The notes: generated by a model not told the origin, from the letters alone. A stretch of DNA of 9,825 nucleotides from an uncultured Lachnospiraceae bacterium (GCA_910586095.1 CAJUHQ010000132.1:1-9825); one strand, 5' to 3'; positions 1-7,919 are shown, counted from the first letter of the stretch. Numbers and translations are program-made.

Positions 1-1
1 G

Positions 2-979
2 ATTGACAACACTTTGTCTGGTTGGCTCAATGTGTCTGTGCTCGGCGGCAACACTGCAAACACGGAATTTGAATTTCTTACAGGAAATACAATGGCCTTT
101 TTACCTCAAGGCAGTGTTCCTTATCAACAATATCTCAAAAAAGAACTTCCTTCTCTGGCCTCTCATCTAAAGGATCTTGGCTATCAGACCATCGCCACGC
201 ATCCTTATAATAGTACTGGCTGGGATCGGAATAAAGTCTATCCGCTACTTGGTTTCGATCAGATGTATTTTATAAAAGACTATAAAAGCCCTAAAAAAAT
301 ACGCAAATATGTAAGTGATGAGGCCTGCTATAACAAAATTATAGAATTATATGAGAATAAACCTGATAACACTCCGCTTTTTGTGTTCAATGTAACTATG
401 CAAAATCATTCTTCCTACACAGATGAATTTGACAATTTCCATCCTGATATTGAAGTGGAAGGCAGTACTTCCAAGGCGTTAAATCACTATCTATCCCTAA
501 TAAAATTATCTGACAGTGTTATCAAGGATCTCACTGAGTACTTTTCTACTGTTAGTGAGGATACTATCATCGTATTTTTTGGAGATCACCAGCCCACCAA
601 TTCTGTGGTATCTCCTATCTGGAAATTAAATGGCAAAAATAGTAATGCACTATCTAGTCTAGACGAAGCAAATCGTTACAAAGTTCCTTTCTTTGTCTGG
701 AGCAATTTTGATATTGGTATACAAACCGGTATTGAAACAAGTACAAATTTCCTTGCTACCATACTCCTTAAGACAGCAAAAATTCCTTTGTATGACTATG
801 AATCCTATCTATTTGATCTGTCAAAAAACTATCCTATTATCACATCTATACGTGTACAAGATAGTTTAGGTAACAGTATGGAACCCAAAAATGCAATCGA
901 CTTATTAAATGACTATGCTATCCTGCAATATCATCGAATGTTTGGAAAAACCACCACCAATCATAAAATGGCTCAATAA
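2..979 (+). CDS. LTA synthase family protein (sulfatase-fold phosphoglycerol transferase), 5' end missing
   Basis: This is the C-terminal part of a membrane-anchored, extracellular alkaline-phosphatase/sulfatase-fold enzyme of the LtaS family. These proteins transfer glycerol-phosphate from phosphatidylglycerol onto a growing polymer outside the cell. The reading frame is open to the left edge, so the N-terminal membrane helices and the first metal-binding residue lie outside the window. What remains is the catalytic domain. The GGNTANTEFEF motif (codons about 47-79) has the expected nucleophile Thr at 53-55. Further on are the substrate-site segment TGWDRNKVY, the metal/substrate His in MQNHSSY, and the metal-binding FFGDHQP near position 580. 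All catalytic residues that should be visible are present, so the enzyme is probably active. The gene stops with TAA and is followed after 62 bp by a YfhO-family gene on the same strand with no terminator between, suggesting one operon. The family is certain. The exact polymer (lipoteichoic acid or another glycerol-phosphate modification) is not shown by the sequence. Confidence 0.9.
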   Translation: MDNTLSGWLNVSVLGGNTANTEFEFLTGNTMAFLPQGSVPYQQYLKKELPSLASHLKDLGYQTIATHPYNSTGWDRNKVYPLLGFDQMYFIKDYKSPKKIRKYVSDEACYNKIIELYENKPDNTPLFVFNVTMQNHSSYTDEFDNFHPDIEVEGSTSKALNHYLSLIKLSDSVIKDLTEYFSTVSEDTIIVFFGDHQPTNSVVSPIWKLNGKNSNALSSLDEANRYKVPFFVWSNFDIGIQTGIETSTNFLATILLKTAKIPLYDYESYLFDLSKNYPIITSIRVQDSLGNSMEPKNAIDLLNDYAILQYHRMFGKTTTNHKMAQ

Positions 980-1027
980 TACCATGTGCAGGATAACACA
1001 AACTGTTATTTGGAAAAATACTAGAAT

Positions 1028-1032
1028 GGAGG
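1028..1032 (+). promoter_or_regulatory. Ribosome binding site of the YfhO-family gene
   Basis: GGAGG lies nine bases before the ATG at 1042. The 62-bp gap from the preceding stop codon holds no terminator-like hairpin, supporting co-transcription with the LtaS-like gene. Confidence 0.75.
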
Positions 1033-1041
1033 CGATATTCT

Positions 1042-3747
1042 ATGGATGTTAAAAAATTTTCTAAACTCAAGAAAGCCATCCTTAAAATAGACTTATTATT
1101 TCTACTCTCTTTTTTGGTTCCCTCACTAGTCATGCTTCTTATTTTTGCCATACGTTCGATTTATCCGTTTGGAGATCGTTCTTTTCTCCATATTGATATG
1201 TATCATCAATATTTTCCATTCCTTGTTGAATTTTATCATAAGCTCAAGGACGGTGATAGTCTCTTTTACTCATGGAATACAGGAATAGGTTCCAATTTTC
1301 TCGCCTTGTATGTATACTACCTTGCTAGCCCGTTTAATTGGCTGTGTGTACTTGTTCCTGAGCAGTTTCTTATGGAGTTCCTATCTTATTTGGTCGTAAT
1401 TAAGACAGGTTTGTGCGGCCTTACGTTCACTTACTATGCCAGAAAACATTTTCGCACTGATTCTTGGGTGGTTCTTTACTTCTCATTGTTCTATGCTCTG
1501 TCTGGTTTTATGGCTGCCTACAATTGGGATGTGATGTGGTTGGATGTCATTGTTCTGGCACCAATGGTCATTCTTGGTCTAGAACGACTTGTAAAGGAAG
1601 GACATTGTTTTTTGTATTGCACTATGCTTGGATTATCCATTCTGACAAATTACTATTTGTCTATTATGTTGTGCTTGTTTCTCGTACTATACTTTATTGT
1701 CCTCTTAATTGAACGTGATCGTTCTACACCTGACGAATCCACTTCACTGGCATTTCCATTTTTTTGTCGAATTCAAAACTTTTATATCAAAGCCCTGATC
1801 CGTTTTGGAGTGTACTCCCTTTTAGCAGGTGGTATCGCTGCCGTCTTACTTTTTCCAGAGATTATGGCACTGCGATTCACAGAATTTAGTGATATTAACT
1901 TTCCTAGCAAAGTACGCACTTATTTTTCTGTCTTTGATATGCTAGCAAGGCACAGTTTTGATGTCACTGTAGAGACAGGGCTAGATCACTGGCCTAATAT
2001 TTATTGTGGCGTCGCTGTATTTTTATTGCTTCCTTTATATATCATACAAAAAAACATCCCGCTGCGCGAAAAGACGCCAAAGTTAATTTTACTAGCCTTT
2101 ATGTTGATTAGTTTTTCTACGAATGTGCTAAATTTTATCTGGCATGGACTAAACTATCCTGATTCACTACCCGCACGGCAATCCTTCTTGTATATTTTCT
2201 TACTGCTTACTCTGTGTTGCGAAACATTCCTACACATTCGTGAACATGAAGGTAATGAGCTAATCGCTGTCCTCGTAGGTACTTTATTTTATATCCTATT
2301 ATGCGAAAAGCTGGTAACGGATGATTCCTTTACTGGTGTCTGTTTTCTGGTCACTGGAATCTTACTGTTACTCTATGCTGGCTTTATCCATTGTTACCGA
2401 AATCACACTGGACCTGTGGACTGGCTATTCTTCTGTGCGTTCTTGGTCGTTTTGACAGAGGCGGCTACCAATACGTATTTAACTAGTGTTCCTACAGTAT
2501 CCCGCTCTACTTATCTCTCAAACTATGACTCTTACCAAACTTTGGTTTCAAGAACTGTTGAGAGAGAAGAACATGACTTTTTTCGATTTGAAAAATTTGC
2601 CCGAAGGACACAAAATGATGCTATGCTGATCGGATTTCAGGGTGGATCATACTTTTCTTCAACGCTCAACTCTCTAGTGTCAGACTTTTATGAGAAATAT
2701 GGAATGAAAGGCAGCCGCGTAAATTATTGTTATGATGGTGCGACTCCTGTAACGGCTGCACTTTTGTGCAATCGATATATGCTCTATACACTAGATCGTG
2801 GATATGATACTTTATTTGAATTATGTGACACAGAAGGCAAGCTTTTTCTGTACAAAAACAAGTACTCTCTACCACTCGGATATATGATAACTGCCACTCA
2901 GATAGACAACGACTTTGTAGACATCGCTAATGAAGACAGCTCATCTGACGACTTACTTGAACCACTCGAAGAAATGTCCGACGAGGATGCCTTTGCGGCA
3001 CTTCCTGTAGGTGGCCTTTTTAGTTCGGCCGACGAAGTGGAAGAAACTCTTCATGAGGAGGATACTCTCGATAAAAATCTAGGGCCTATTCAAAGGCAAA
3101 ATAAACTAGTCCATCAGCTCGGTGTAGAAGATGATGTTTTTGTTTATGTAGGAATTGACTCCTTTGGCAGCAACGCAGAACTATATGTAGAAGAGGATGC
3201 ACATTACTATGCCTACACTGCCAACACCAAAATAGACTCTATTAAACTAGAATGTGGTGAATTCTCTAAAACTTTTAGCCAAATTAAGAAGAAATATATT
3301 CTAGACTTAGGCTACTACCGCGCAGGAGATATTGTACTACTCTATTCTGAAAATGGAGAATCCCTAAATCTATCTACCTACAAAGTCAATGAGACCGCTT
3401 TAGATGAATGGTTCAACCTACTAAACCGCCAAACCTTAACTGTGGATAGTTATAATGAAACTTCTGTTAAAGGGCATATTGATGTCTCTTCGGCTGGTCA
3501 ATTAGTGCTTTCTATTCCTTATGAGCCTGGATGGACTTTGTATGTGGATGGTGTCAAAACAGATATGAATCTCTTTGAGGATATGTTTATCAGCGTATTT
3601 CTTGAAGAAGGCACACACACCATTGCATTACAGTATTTTCCAAAAGGATTTATCCCAGGTGTTGTTGTTTCTATTTTAAGTATCTCATTATTTGTAAGTC
3701 TATTTATCCTGACTAGAAGAACCCAAAACCAAACTGCTTCAAAATAG
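1042..3747 (+). CDS. YfhO-family polytopic membrane protein (GT-C-type glycosyltransferase-like)
   Basis: A 901-residue integral membrane protein of the YfhO family. Characterised relatives glycosylate teichoic or lipoteichoic acids on the outer face of the membrane, using lipid-linked sugars, with a GT-C fold. The start is set by GGAGG at 1028-1032, nine bases before ATG. A first membrane helix at residues about 15-38 is followed by the family motif HIDMYHQYFPF (49-60), whose Asp52 sits where GT-C enzymes place the catalytic acid, then FYSWNTGIGSN (75-85). Another conserved stretch, YNWDVMWLDV, lies at 160-169. About a dozen helices run to roughly residue 490, then comes a long extracellular region and a last helix at about 873-893 with a short basic tail. 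The extracellular end has the family's PGWTLYVDG (829-837) and Y-F-P-K-G-F motif. An acidic low-complexity stretch at about 630-677 is unusual. Its place right behind an LtaS-like gene fits a role in decorating the polymer made by that enzyme; donor and acceptor are not known from sequence. Confidence 0.88.
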   Translation: MDVKKFSKLKKAILKIDLLFLLSFLVPSLVMLLIFAIRSIYPFGDRSFLHIDMYHQYFPFLVEFYHKLKDGDSLFYSWNTGIGSNFLALYVYYLASPFNWLCVLVPEQFLMEFLSYLVVIKTGLCGLTFTYYARKHFRTDSWVVLYFSLFYALSGFMAAYNWDVMWLDVIVLAPMVILGLERLVKEGHCFLYCTMLGLSILTNYYLSIMLCLFLVLYFIVLLIERDRSTPDESTSLAFPFFCRIQNFYIKALIRFGVYSLLAGGIAAVLLFPEIMALRFTEFSDINFPSKVRTYFSVFDMLARHSFDVTVETGLDHWPNIYCGVAVFLLLPLYIIQKNIPLREKTPKLILLAFMLISFSTNVLNFIWHGLNYPDSLPARQSFLYIFLLLTLCCETFLHIREHEGNELIAVLVGTLFYILLCEKLVTDDSFTGVCFLVTGILLLLYAGFIHCYRNHTGPVDWLFFCAFLVVLTEAATNTYLTSVPTVSRSTYLSNYDSYQTLVSRTVEREEHDFFRFEKFARRTQNDAMLIGFQGGSYFSSTLNSLVSDFYEKYGMKGSRVNYCYDGATPVTAALLCNRYMLYTLDRGYDTLFELCDTEGKLFLYKNKYSLPLGYMITATQIDNDFVDIANEDSSSDDLLEPLEEMSDEDAFAALPVGGLFSSADEVEETLHEEDTLDKNLGPIQRQNKLVHQLGVEDDVFVYVGIDSFGSNAELYVEEDAHYYAYTANTKIDSIKLECGEFSKTFSQIKKKYILDLGYYRAGDIVLLYSENGESLNLSTYKVNETALDEWFNLLNRQTLTVDSYNETSVKGHIDVSSAGQLVLSIPYEPGWTLYVDGVKTDMNLFEDMFISVFLEEGTHTIALQYFPKGFIPGVVVSILSISLFVSLFILTRRTQNQTASK

Positions 3748-3750
3748 TGT

Positions 3751-3802
3751 ATATCAAAGGGCTATTGCAATAATCTGTATGTTGCAATAGCCCTTGTGAT
3801 AT
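3751..3802. terminator. Long hairpin terminator between convergent genes
   Basis: Left arm 3751-3770 pairs with right arm 3782-3802, leaving an 11-base loop. The core AAGGGCTATTGCAA / TTGCAATAGCCCTT pairs perfectly, and the outer part continues with one bulged base. It starts four bases after the stop of the YfhO-family gene and lies 39 bases beyond the stop of the convergent rqcH, so it probably ends transcription from both sides. A direct U-run after the stem is weak: ATTTATAAG, then T6 and T7 runs at 3814-3830 on the + side. Structure is clear, and the terminator function is inferred from the position. Confidence 0.8.
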
Positions 3803-3841
3803 TTATAAGATCGTTTTTTATAATTTTTTTATTGTGTCACT

Positions 3842-5581
3842 CTATGATTCTACCAATTGTAGTCCGCTAATATCTGAATCAATCACTAAAGAATAATTTG
3901 TATAATATACAACAAATCCTGGCTTAGAACCATTTGGCTTTTTCACATTCTTCTTTTGTGTATAATCAATCTCCACTTTTTCTTGTCCTTTTGCCTGCGA
4001 ATAATAGGCAGCAAGTCTTCCTGCTTCCTCAAAAACACGATCAGGCGGAGTGTCTGCTCCTGCCTTTACCACCACATGAGAGCCTGGACGTCCTTTTGCA
4101 TGAAACCACCAGTCATTGCCTGTAGCAAATTTAAAGGTCAACTCCTCATTTTGATAGTTGTTTTTTCCGACATAGATGTGATAACCATCACTGCTAAGAT
4201 AATGAAATGGCTTGCTGGTGATCTTCTCACGCTTTGCGCCACCCTTTCTTCTGATATAACCACTTTCAATTAACTCTTCCTTAATTTGTACCAAATCTTC
4301 CTCTTTGAGCGCAATATCGAGTGCAGTACTAATCGAAGACAGATGTTCAATTTCTTCTTTTGTTTCCTTGGTAAGCGTTGTGAGTGCCTCACTAGTACGC
4401 TTTAATTTCTGATATTTATCAAAGTATTTCTTAGCATTCTCTCCTGCTGTAAGCATTGGATCTAATGGAATGGTTATCATTTCATTATTATAGTAATTTA
4501 GGGCTTCTATCGACTTTGCTCCCTGCTCTACCCCATATCCATATGTGTTGAGTAGTTCGCCGTAGATTCTGTACTTGTCCTTCTTGTTGGTATCCTCAAG
4601 CTGCTTGATCTGCAAATCATACTTTTTCACATTTCGTTCAAGCGCTGTCTGCACAATTCTTCTTAAATCCGCAGAACGCTGCCTAATGCGCGTAATTGTA
4701 TTTTTTTCTGCATAATAATATTCCAACAGCTCTGAAATCCCACTGAACTTCTTTACATTTCTATCTGTATAAGAGCTCAACTGAGTGACTGCATATTCTA
4801 CAGGTTGATTATTCTCATATACCACATTGGGATAAAATACTCCTTGCTCTATCTCACTGCCAAGCTCCTTTACTTTTGAAGCAATCTCCTCAAGTTGCAT
4901 AGGAGCAAGTTCCATAGCAGACTGATCGGGATTCACACAAGCCCTATAGCACAATTCATGAGCAATACAAGGAGAGATGCCTGTGAATCCTGTGTAGATA
5001 GCCTTAAACAATGGCATCGTTTGATCTGTAAGAATCTTTGCAATCTCTTTCTTAGAACATATTAGAAGATTTGCCTTTTGCTGTGTCTTGGGAATAAAAT
5101 ATTCTCGCCCTGGCAAAACCTCTCGCACAGAACTTACCATTCCCGATATATGTTTGATACTATCTAAAATCATATTGCTGTCATCACAGAATATGATATT
5201 GCTGTGTTTGCCCATCAACTCAATAATGAGATATTTTTTGCATAGATCACCCAGCTCATTCAAATGCTCGAGTTCAAAACGCACAATACGTTCTAGCCCT
5301 GGCTGTGTTATGGATGTAATGCGCGCATTTTGTAGATGCTTTCGCAGAAGCATGCAAAAATTAGGGGCCGTCATTGGGCTTGTCTTATTCTTTTGTGTCA
5401 AATATAACAGCGGAAGGGAAGCATCTGCCGACATCAATAATCGCACCTGTCCACAGCTTCCCTTTATAGTCAAGAGTAGCTCATCCTTTTCAGGCTGAGC
5501 TATCTTGTATATCCTATTTCCTGTTATGGTATCTTGTAGTTCTTTGACAATACTTGCGATTGTCACTCCATCAAATGCCAT
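3842..5581 (-). CDS. rqcH: Rqc2 homolog RqcH (NFACT family), ribosome-associated quality control
   Basis: A 579-residue NFACT protein, about the same length as Bacillus RqcH (often still annotated as fibronectin-binding protein FbpA). It binds the 50S subunit carrying a stalled peptidyl-tRNA and recruits tRNA-Ala to add a C-terminal alanine tail that marks the peptide for degradation. The start MAFDGVTIASIV is the canonical family N-terminus. NFACT-N spans roughly residues 1-180, a helical middle and coiled-coil part about 285-435, and NFACT-R (DUF814) about 455-565 with the signature ATGNDWWFHAKGRPGSHVV (486-504). The tRNA-contact position that is Asp97-Arg98 in Bacillus reads Glu97-Arg98 here, a conservative change. 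It lies 77 bp behind glgA on the same strand, with a small hairpin in the gap and only a weak Shine-Dalgarno sequence (GGAAT four bases, or AGG eleven bases, before ATG). No functional link with glgA is evident. The identification is firm. Confidence 0.95.
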   Translation of the reverse strand: MAFDGVTIASIVKELQDTITGNRIYKIAQPEKDELLLTIKGSCGQVRLLMSADASLPLLYLTQKNKTSPMTAPNFCMLLRKHLQNARITSITQPGLERIVRFELEHLNELGDLCKKYLIIELMGKHSNIIFCDDSNMILDSIKHISGMVSSVREVLPGREYFIPKTQQKANLLICSKKEIAKILTDQTMPLFKAIYTGFTGISPCIAHELCYRACVNPDQSAMELAPMQLEEIASKVKELGSEIEQGVFYPNVVYENNQPVEYAVTQLSSYTDRNVKKFSGISELLEYYYAEKNTITRIRQRSADLRRIVQTALERNVKKYDLQIKQLEDTNKKDKYRIYGELLNTYGYGVEQGAKSIEALNYYNNEMITIPLDPMLTAGENAKKYFDKYQKLKRTSEALTTLTKETKEEIEHLSSISTALDIALKEEDLVQIKEELIESGYIRRKGGAKREKITSKPFHYLSSDGYHIYVGKNNYQNEELTFKFATGNDWWFHAKGRPGSHVVVKAGADTPPDRVFEEAGRLAAYYSQAKGQEKVEIDYTQKKNVKKPNGSKPGFVVYYTNYSLVIDSDISGLQLVES

Positions 5582-5614
5582 TTTTATTCCAACCTATTTC
5601 CTGTATTTTGGATT

Positions 5615-5643
5615 GGAAACTAGATCCTGCACATCTAGTTTCC
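5615..5643 (-). other. Perfect 10-bp stem-loop between glgA and rqcH
   Basis: GGAAACTAGA (5615-5624) pairs perfectly with TCTAGTTTCC (5634-5643) around a 9-base loop. It sits 16 bases past the glgA stop and 34 bases before the rqcH start. On the transcribed strand no U-run follows (AATCCAAAATACAGG), so it is not a standard intrinsic terminator. It could be an mRNA-stabilising or processing hairpin, a weak attenuator, or a protein-binding site. Confidence 0.6.
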
Positions 5644-5658
5644 CGCACGCTGTGCCTC

Positions 5659-7110
5659 TTAACGTCCAATCATCCAATCATACATTTCTTGATATTTCAA
5701 TGCTGATGTTGCCCATGAATAGTCTACTGCCATAGCGCGATCTATAATCTTATTCCAATCGCGTTTCCGATCATAATAAATCTGCTCTGCATACCGAATT
5801 GTACTAAACATCTCATGTGCATTGTAGTTTGTAAAGCTAAATCCTGTACCCTTACTCTCATATTCATTATAAGGTTCTACAGTATCCTTCAAACCACCTG
5901 TCTCGCGCACAATTGGTACTGTACCATACCGTAGTGACATTAACTGACTCAGCCCGCACGGCTCAAAGAGCGATGGCATAAGAAACGCATCACAAGATGC
6001 ATAGATTCTATGTGAAAGCTCCTCAGAGTAGTAAATGTTTGCTGATACTTTGCCATGATACTTCCAATCAAAGTGACGGAACATATTCTCATAGCGCTCC
6101 TCACCTGTTCCGAGCACTACCAACTGAACATCATCTTTGTTGCACATCTCATCCATAATATAAGCAACTAAATCCATTCCCTTTTGATCTGTGAGCCTTG
6201 ACACGATACCAATCATCATCTTCTTGTCATCTTCTATGAGTCCCAACTGCTTTTGCAGATCTCTCTTATTTTTGATCTTTTCTTTTCTGAAGTTTGAAGC
6301 ATTGTAATGGTGTGTGATAAATGGATCTGTATCGGGATTGTACTCATTATAGTCAATTCCGTTTACAATACCTCTTAAATCATTGCTTCTAGCTGTCAAA
6401 AGGCCATTGAGTTTCTCTCCATAAAAGTCGGTCTTAATCTCTTCTGCATAGGTGCTGCTGACGGTTGTAATAGCATCTGCATACGTAAGCCCACCTTTCA
6501 GTAAATTGCCATCCTTGAAATAGCCAAGTTTATCCGGCGAAAAATAATAGCCATCAAGACCTGTAATGCGCTGAACTGTCTTAATATCATAAATACCTTG
6601 AAACTTTAAATTATGAATCGTCATAATTGTCTTTATACCATGATAAAACTCACCCTGTGCAAAACGCTCTTTCAAATATACTGGAATAATACCCGTCTGC
6701 CAGTCGTGACAATGTACAATATCTGGATGAAATCCTACCACCGGCAAGATAGACAATGCTGCTTTTGAGAAAAATACAAACTTTGTAAGCTCTCCTATCG
6801 TATCATCACTATACGGCTTAAATCCACCAAACATCTTCTCATTATCAATAAAATAATAAGTGATGCCATCATACTCTGCCTCAAGTACGCCTACATACTC
6901 ACTTTGTCCCATAAAATCCATATAAAAATGTGTTCTGTACTGCATCAGTGACTTCATAGCATCTGACATACACATGTACTTGGGAAGAATTACCCTTGCA
7001 TCAAAGTATTGTTTATCATAATACTTTGGAAGTGAACCTACTACGTCTGCAAGTCCTCCTGTTTTAATAAAAGGCACACCTTCTGAGGCAATAAATAGAA
7101 TGTTTTTCAT
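5659..7110 (-). CDS. glgA: Glycogen synthase (ADP-glucose starch synthase), GT5 family
   Basis: A 483-residue GT5 glycogen synthase of normal bacterial length. It transfers glucose from ADP-glucose to the non-reducing end of an alpha-1,4-glucan in the cytoplasm. The N-terminal Rossmann domain carries the ADP-glucose-binding KTGGLADVVGSLP loop (Lys16), and DIVHCHDWQTG and TIHNLKFQG follow. The C-terminal Rossmann domain opens at about IGIVSRLTDQKG and contains SLFEPCGLSQL (catalytic Glu region) and RETGGLKDTV. All landmark motifs are intact. The frame stays open upstream to a GTG at 7128, but AAAGGG at 7118-7123 lies inside that extension at the right distance for the ATG at 7110, and MKNILFIASE is the usual family start. 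The glycogen partners (glgB, glgC, glgD, glgP) are not adjacent. Transcription probably starts from the promoter at 7244-7273, giving a leader of about 125 bases with possible alternative hairpins. Confidence 0.96.
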   Translation of the reverse strand: MKNILFIASEGVPFIKTGGLADVVGSLPKYYDKQYFDARVILPKYMCMSDAMKSLMQYRTHFYMDFMGQSEYVGVLEAEYDGITYYFIDNEKMFGGFKPYSDDTIGELTKFVFFSKAALSILPVVGFHPDIVHCHDWQTGIIPVYLKERFAQGEFYHGIKTIMTIHNLKFQGIYDIKTVQRITGLDGYYFSPDKLGYFKDGNLLKGGLTYADAITTVSSTYAEEIKTDFYGEKLNGLLTARSNDLRGIVNGIDYNEYNPDTDPFITHHYNASNFRKEKIKNKRDLQKQLGLIEDDKKMMIGIVSRLTDQKGMDLVAYIMDEMCNKDDVQLVVLGTGEERYENMFRHFDWKYHGKVSANIYYSEELSHRIYASCDAFLMPSLFEPCGLSQLMSLRYGTVPIVRETGGLKDTVEPYNEYESKGTGFSFTNYNAHEMFSTIRYAEQIYYDRKRDWNKIIDRAMAVDYSWATSALKYQEMYDWMIGR

Positions 7111-7117
7111 ACCAAAT

Positions 7118-7123
7118 CCCTTT
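7118..7123 (-). promoter_or_regulatory. Ribosome binding site deciding the glgA start
   Basis: AAAGGG on the - strand, seven bases before the ATG at 7110. It overlaps the extension to the GTG at 7128 and therefore argues against that earlier start. Confidence 0.75.
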
Positions 7124-7124
7124 C

Positions 7125-7243
7125 CCACAAATTTTGTGTCAGCAATATAATTACACGAACTCGCGTTCTTCGGAATATGTTACATTTTCTCAGGTGATCT
7201 CCTTTGCAGCCTGAGATCTGTTTCCGTTTTCTTTGATATAATG
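7125..7243 (-). promoter_or_regulatory. glgA 5' leader with alternative hairpins and an ATG-TAA element
   Basis: Downstream of the predicted -10, two hairpins compete for the same bases. GATCTC/GAGATC uses 7213-7218 and 7196-7201. CTCAGG/CCTGAG uses 7210-7215 and 7189-7194. An AAGGAG motif (7199-7204) is partly in the stem of the first and in the loop of the second. It precedes a minimal ATG-TAA (7185-7180) at 13 bases. A third small hairpin, GAAC-GCGA-GTTC (7157-7168), has a GNRA tetraloop. I do not recognise a known riboswitch class. The regulatory reading is inference; the pairings are what the sequence shows. Confidence 0.35.
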
Positions 7244-7273
7244 ATTATACACCACTCTGCTTGGACTTGTAAA
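7244..7273 (-). promoter_or_regulatory. Predicted sigma-A-type promoter of glgA
   Basis: On the - strand TTTACA (7268-7273, five of six consensus bases) and TATAAT (7244-7249, perfect) are separated by 18 bp. Transcription would start near 7237, about 125 bases before the glgA ATG. It lies in the gap between the stop of the Spo0A-like gene and glgA, so glgA can be expressed independently. No clear terminator of the Spo0A-like gene was seen in 7274-7361. Confidence 0.7.
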
Positions 7274-7361
7274 GGGATCGGTATGTCTATTTTGTGCTTT
7301 TCATTACATGGGTATCACTCTAATCAAGATGGGTAAAATTAAAATTAGATTATTACTAGTT

Positions 7362-7907
7362 TTATGCTCTATAATGAAGTCGAATTTTATCAGCTATCAA
7401 TGCTATAAATTCTGAGTTTGTTGGTTTTCCTTTTCCAATATTGATTGTATATCCAAAAAGTGAGTCTAGTGTCTCCATTTTTCCTCTACTCCATGCCACT
7501 TCTATAGCATGCCTAATGGCACGTTCCACTCGACTTGGGGTTGTCTGATACTTCTTTGCAATGGATGGGTACAAAATCTTTGTGATAGAGTTAAGCATCT
7601 CAATATCCTCGACAGACATCATAATTGCCTCTCTCAAATATTGATATCCCTTAATATGTGCAGGGACGCCTATTTCGTGAATCATATCTGTAACATCTTT
7701 CTCAAGATCATGTGTATCTGTACTGTTATCCAGATTCGTCTTATTTTCTGCCTTATTTCCGATCAGATCACTATCATTCCCTGTCAGTTTGGAACCTGCG
7801 GGAACGGTGATCATGATCTGAAATTCTCGGTCCTTCGTTAATAGATCGCTAAGTATCCTGAATATCTTCTCGTTATCCTGCTGCGTCATTACCTTTAACT
7901 GTTCCAT
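7362..7907 (-). CDS. Spo0A-like transcription factor with a collapsed receiver domain
   Basis: A 181-residue protein whose C-terminal about 105 residues (74-181) match the Spo0A DNA-binding effector domain closely. Visible are IHEIGVPAHIKGYQYLREAI (76-95), YPSIAKKYQTTPSRVERAIR (113-132) with the recognition helix, EVAWSRGK, and the terminal FGYTINIGKGKPTNSEFIAL. Full Spo0A is about 260-270 residues with a phosphorylated receiver at the front. Here the front 40 residues (MEQLKVMTQQDNEKIFRILS...) resemble only the first strand, first helix and second strand of such a receiver, with the usual acidic ADDN turned into QQDN. The phosphoacceptor Asp, the conserved Thr/Ser and the Lys-Pro loop are absent and replaced by a polar linker (about 41-70). 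The start at 7907 is chosen because GGAGG at 7915-7919 is seven bases away; an ATG at 7925 would place that site inside the gene. It should bind 0A-box-type DNA, but cannot be controlled by phosphorylation in the normal way. Whether the genome also has a complete Spo0A is not visible. Confidence 0.9.
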   Translation of the reverse strand: MEQLKVMTQQDNEKIFRILSDLLTKDREFQIMITVPAGSKLTGNDSDLIGNKAENKTNLDNSTDTHDLEKDVTDMIHEIGVPAHIKGYQYLREAIMMSVEDIEMLNSITKILYPSIAKKYQTTPSRVERAIRHAIEVAWSRGKMETLDSLFGYTINIGKGKPTNSEFIALIADKIRLHYRA

Positions 7908-7914
7908 TACTCTT

Positions 7915-7919
7915 CCTCC
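7915..7919 (-). promoter_or_regulatory. Ribosome binding site deciding the Spo0A-like start
   Basis: GGAGG on the - strand, seven bases before the ATG at 7907. It lies within the possible six-codon extension that begins with the ATG at 7925, and so favours the shorter protein. Confidence 0.75.

Noticed and set aside
1763..1771. TTTGTCGAA, a match to the Spo0A binding box
   Set aside because: It lies deep inside the YfhO-family coding region, far from any promoter, and single matches of this length arise by chance. No box was seen before the genes of this window.
5088..5498. 136-codon open frame on the + strand
   Set aside because: It is fully antisense to rqcH, whose protein is conserved over the whole stretch; the translation has no recognisable features.
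7111..7128. Six-codon N-terminal extension of GlgA from GTG
   Set aside because: The ribosome site for the ATG at 7110 lies inside it, and the family begins at MKNILFIASE.
7509..7841. 110-codon open frame on the + strand
   Set aside because: It is antisense to the Spo0A-like gene, whose effector domain is clearly conserved; there is no ribosome site of its own.
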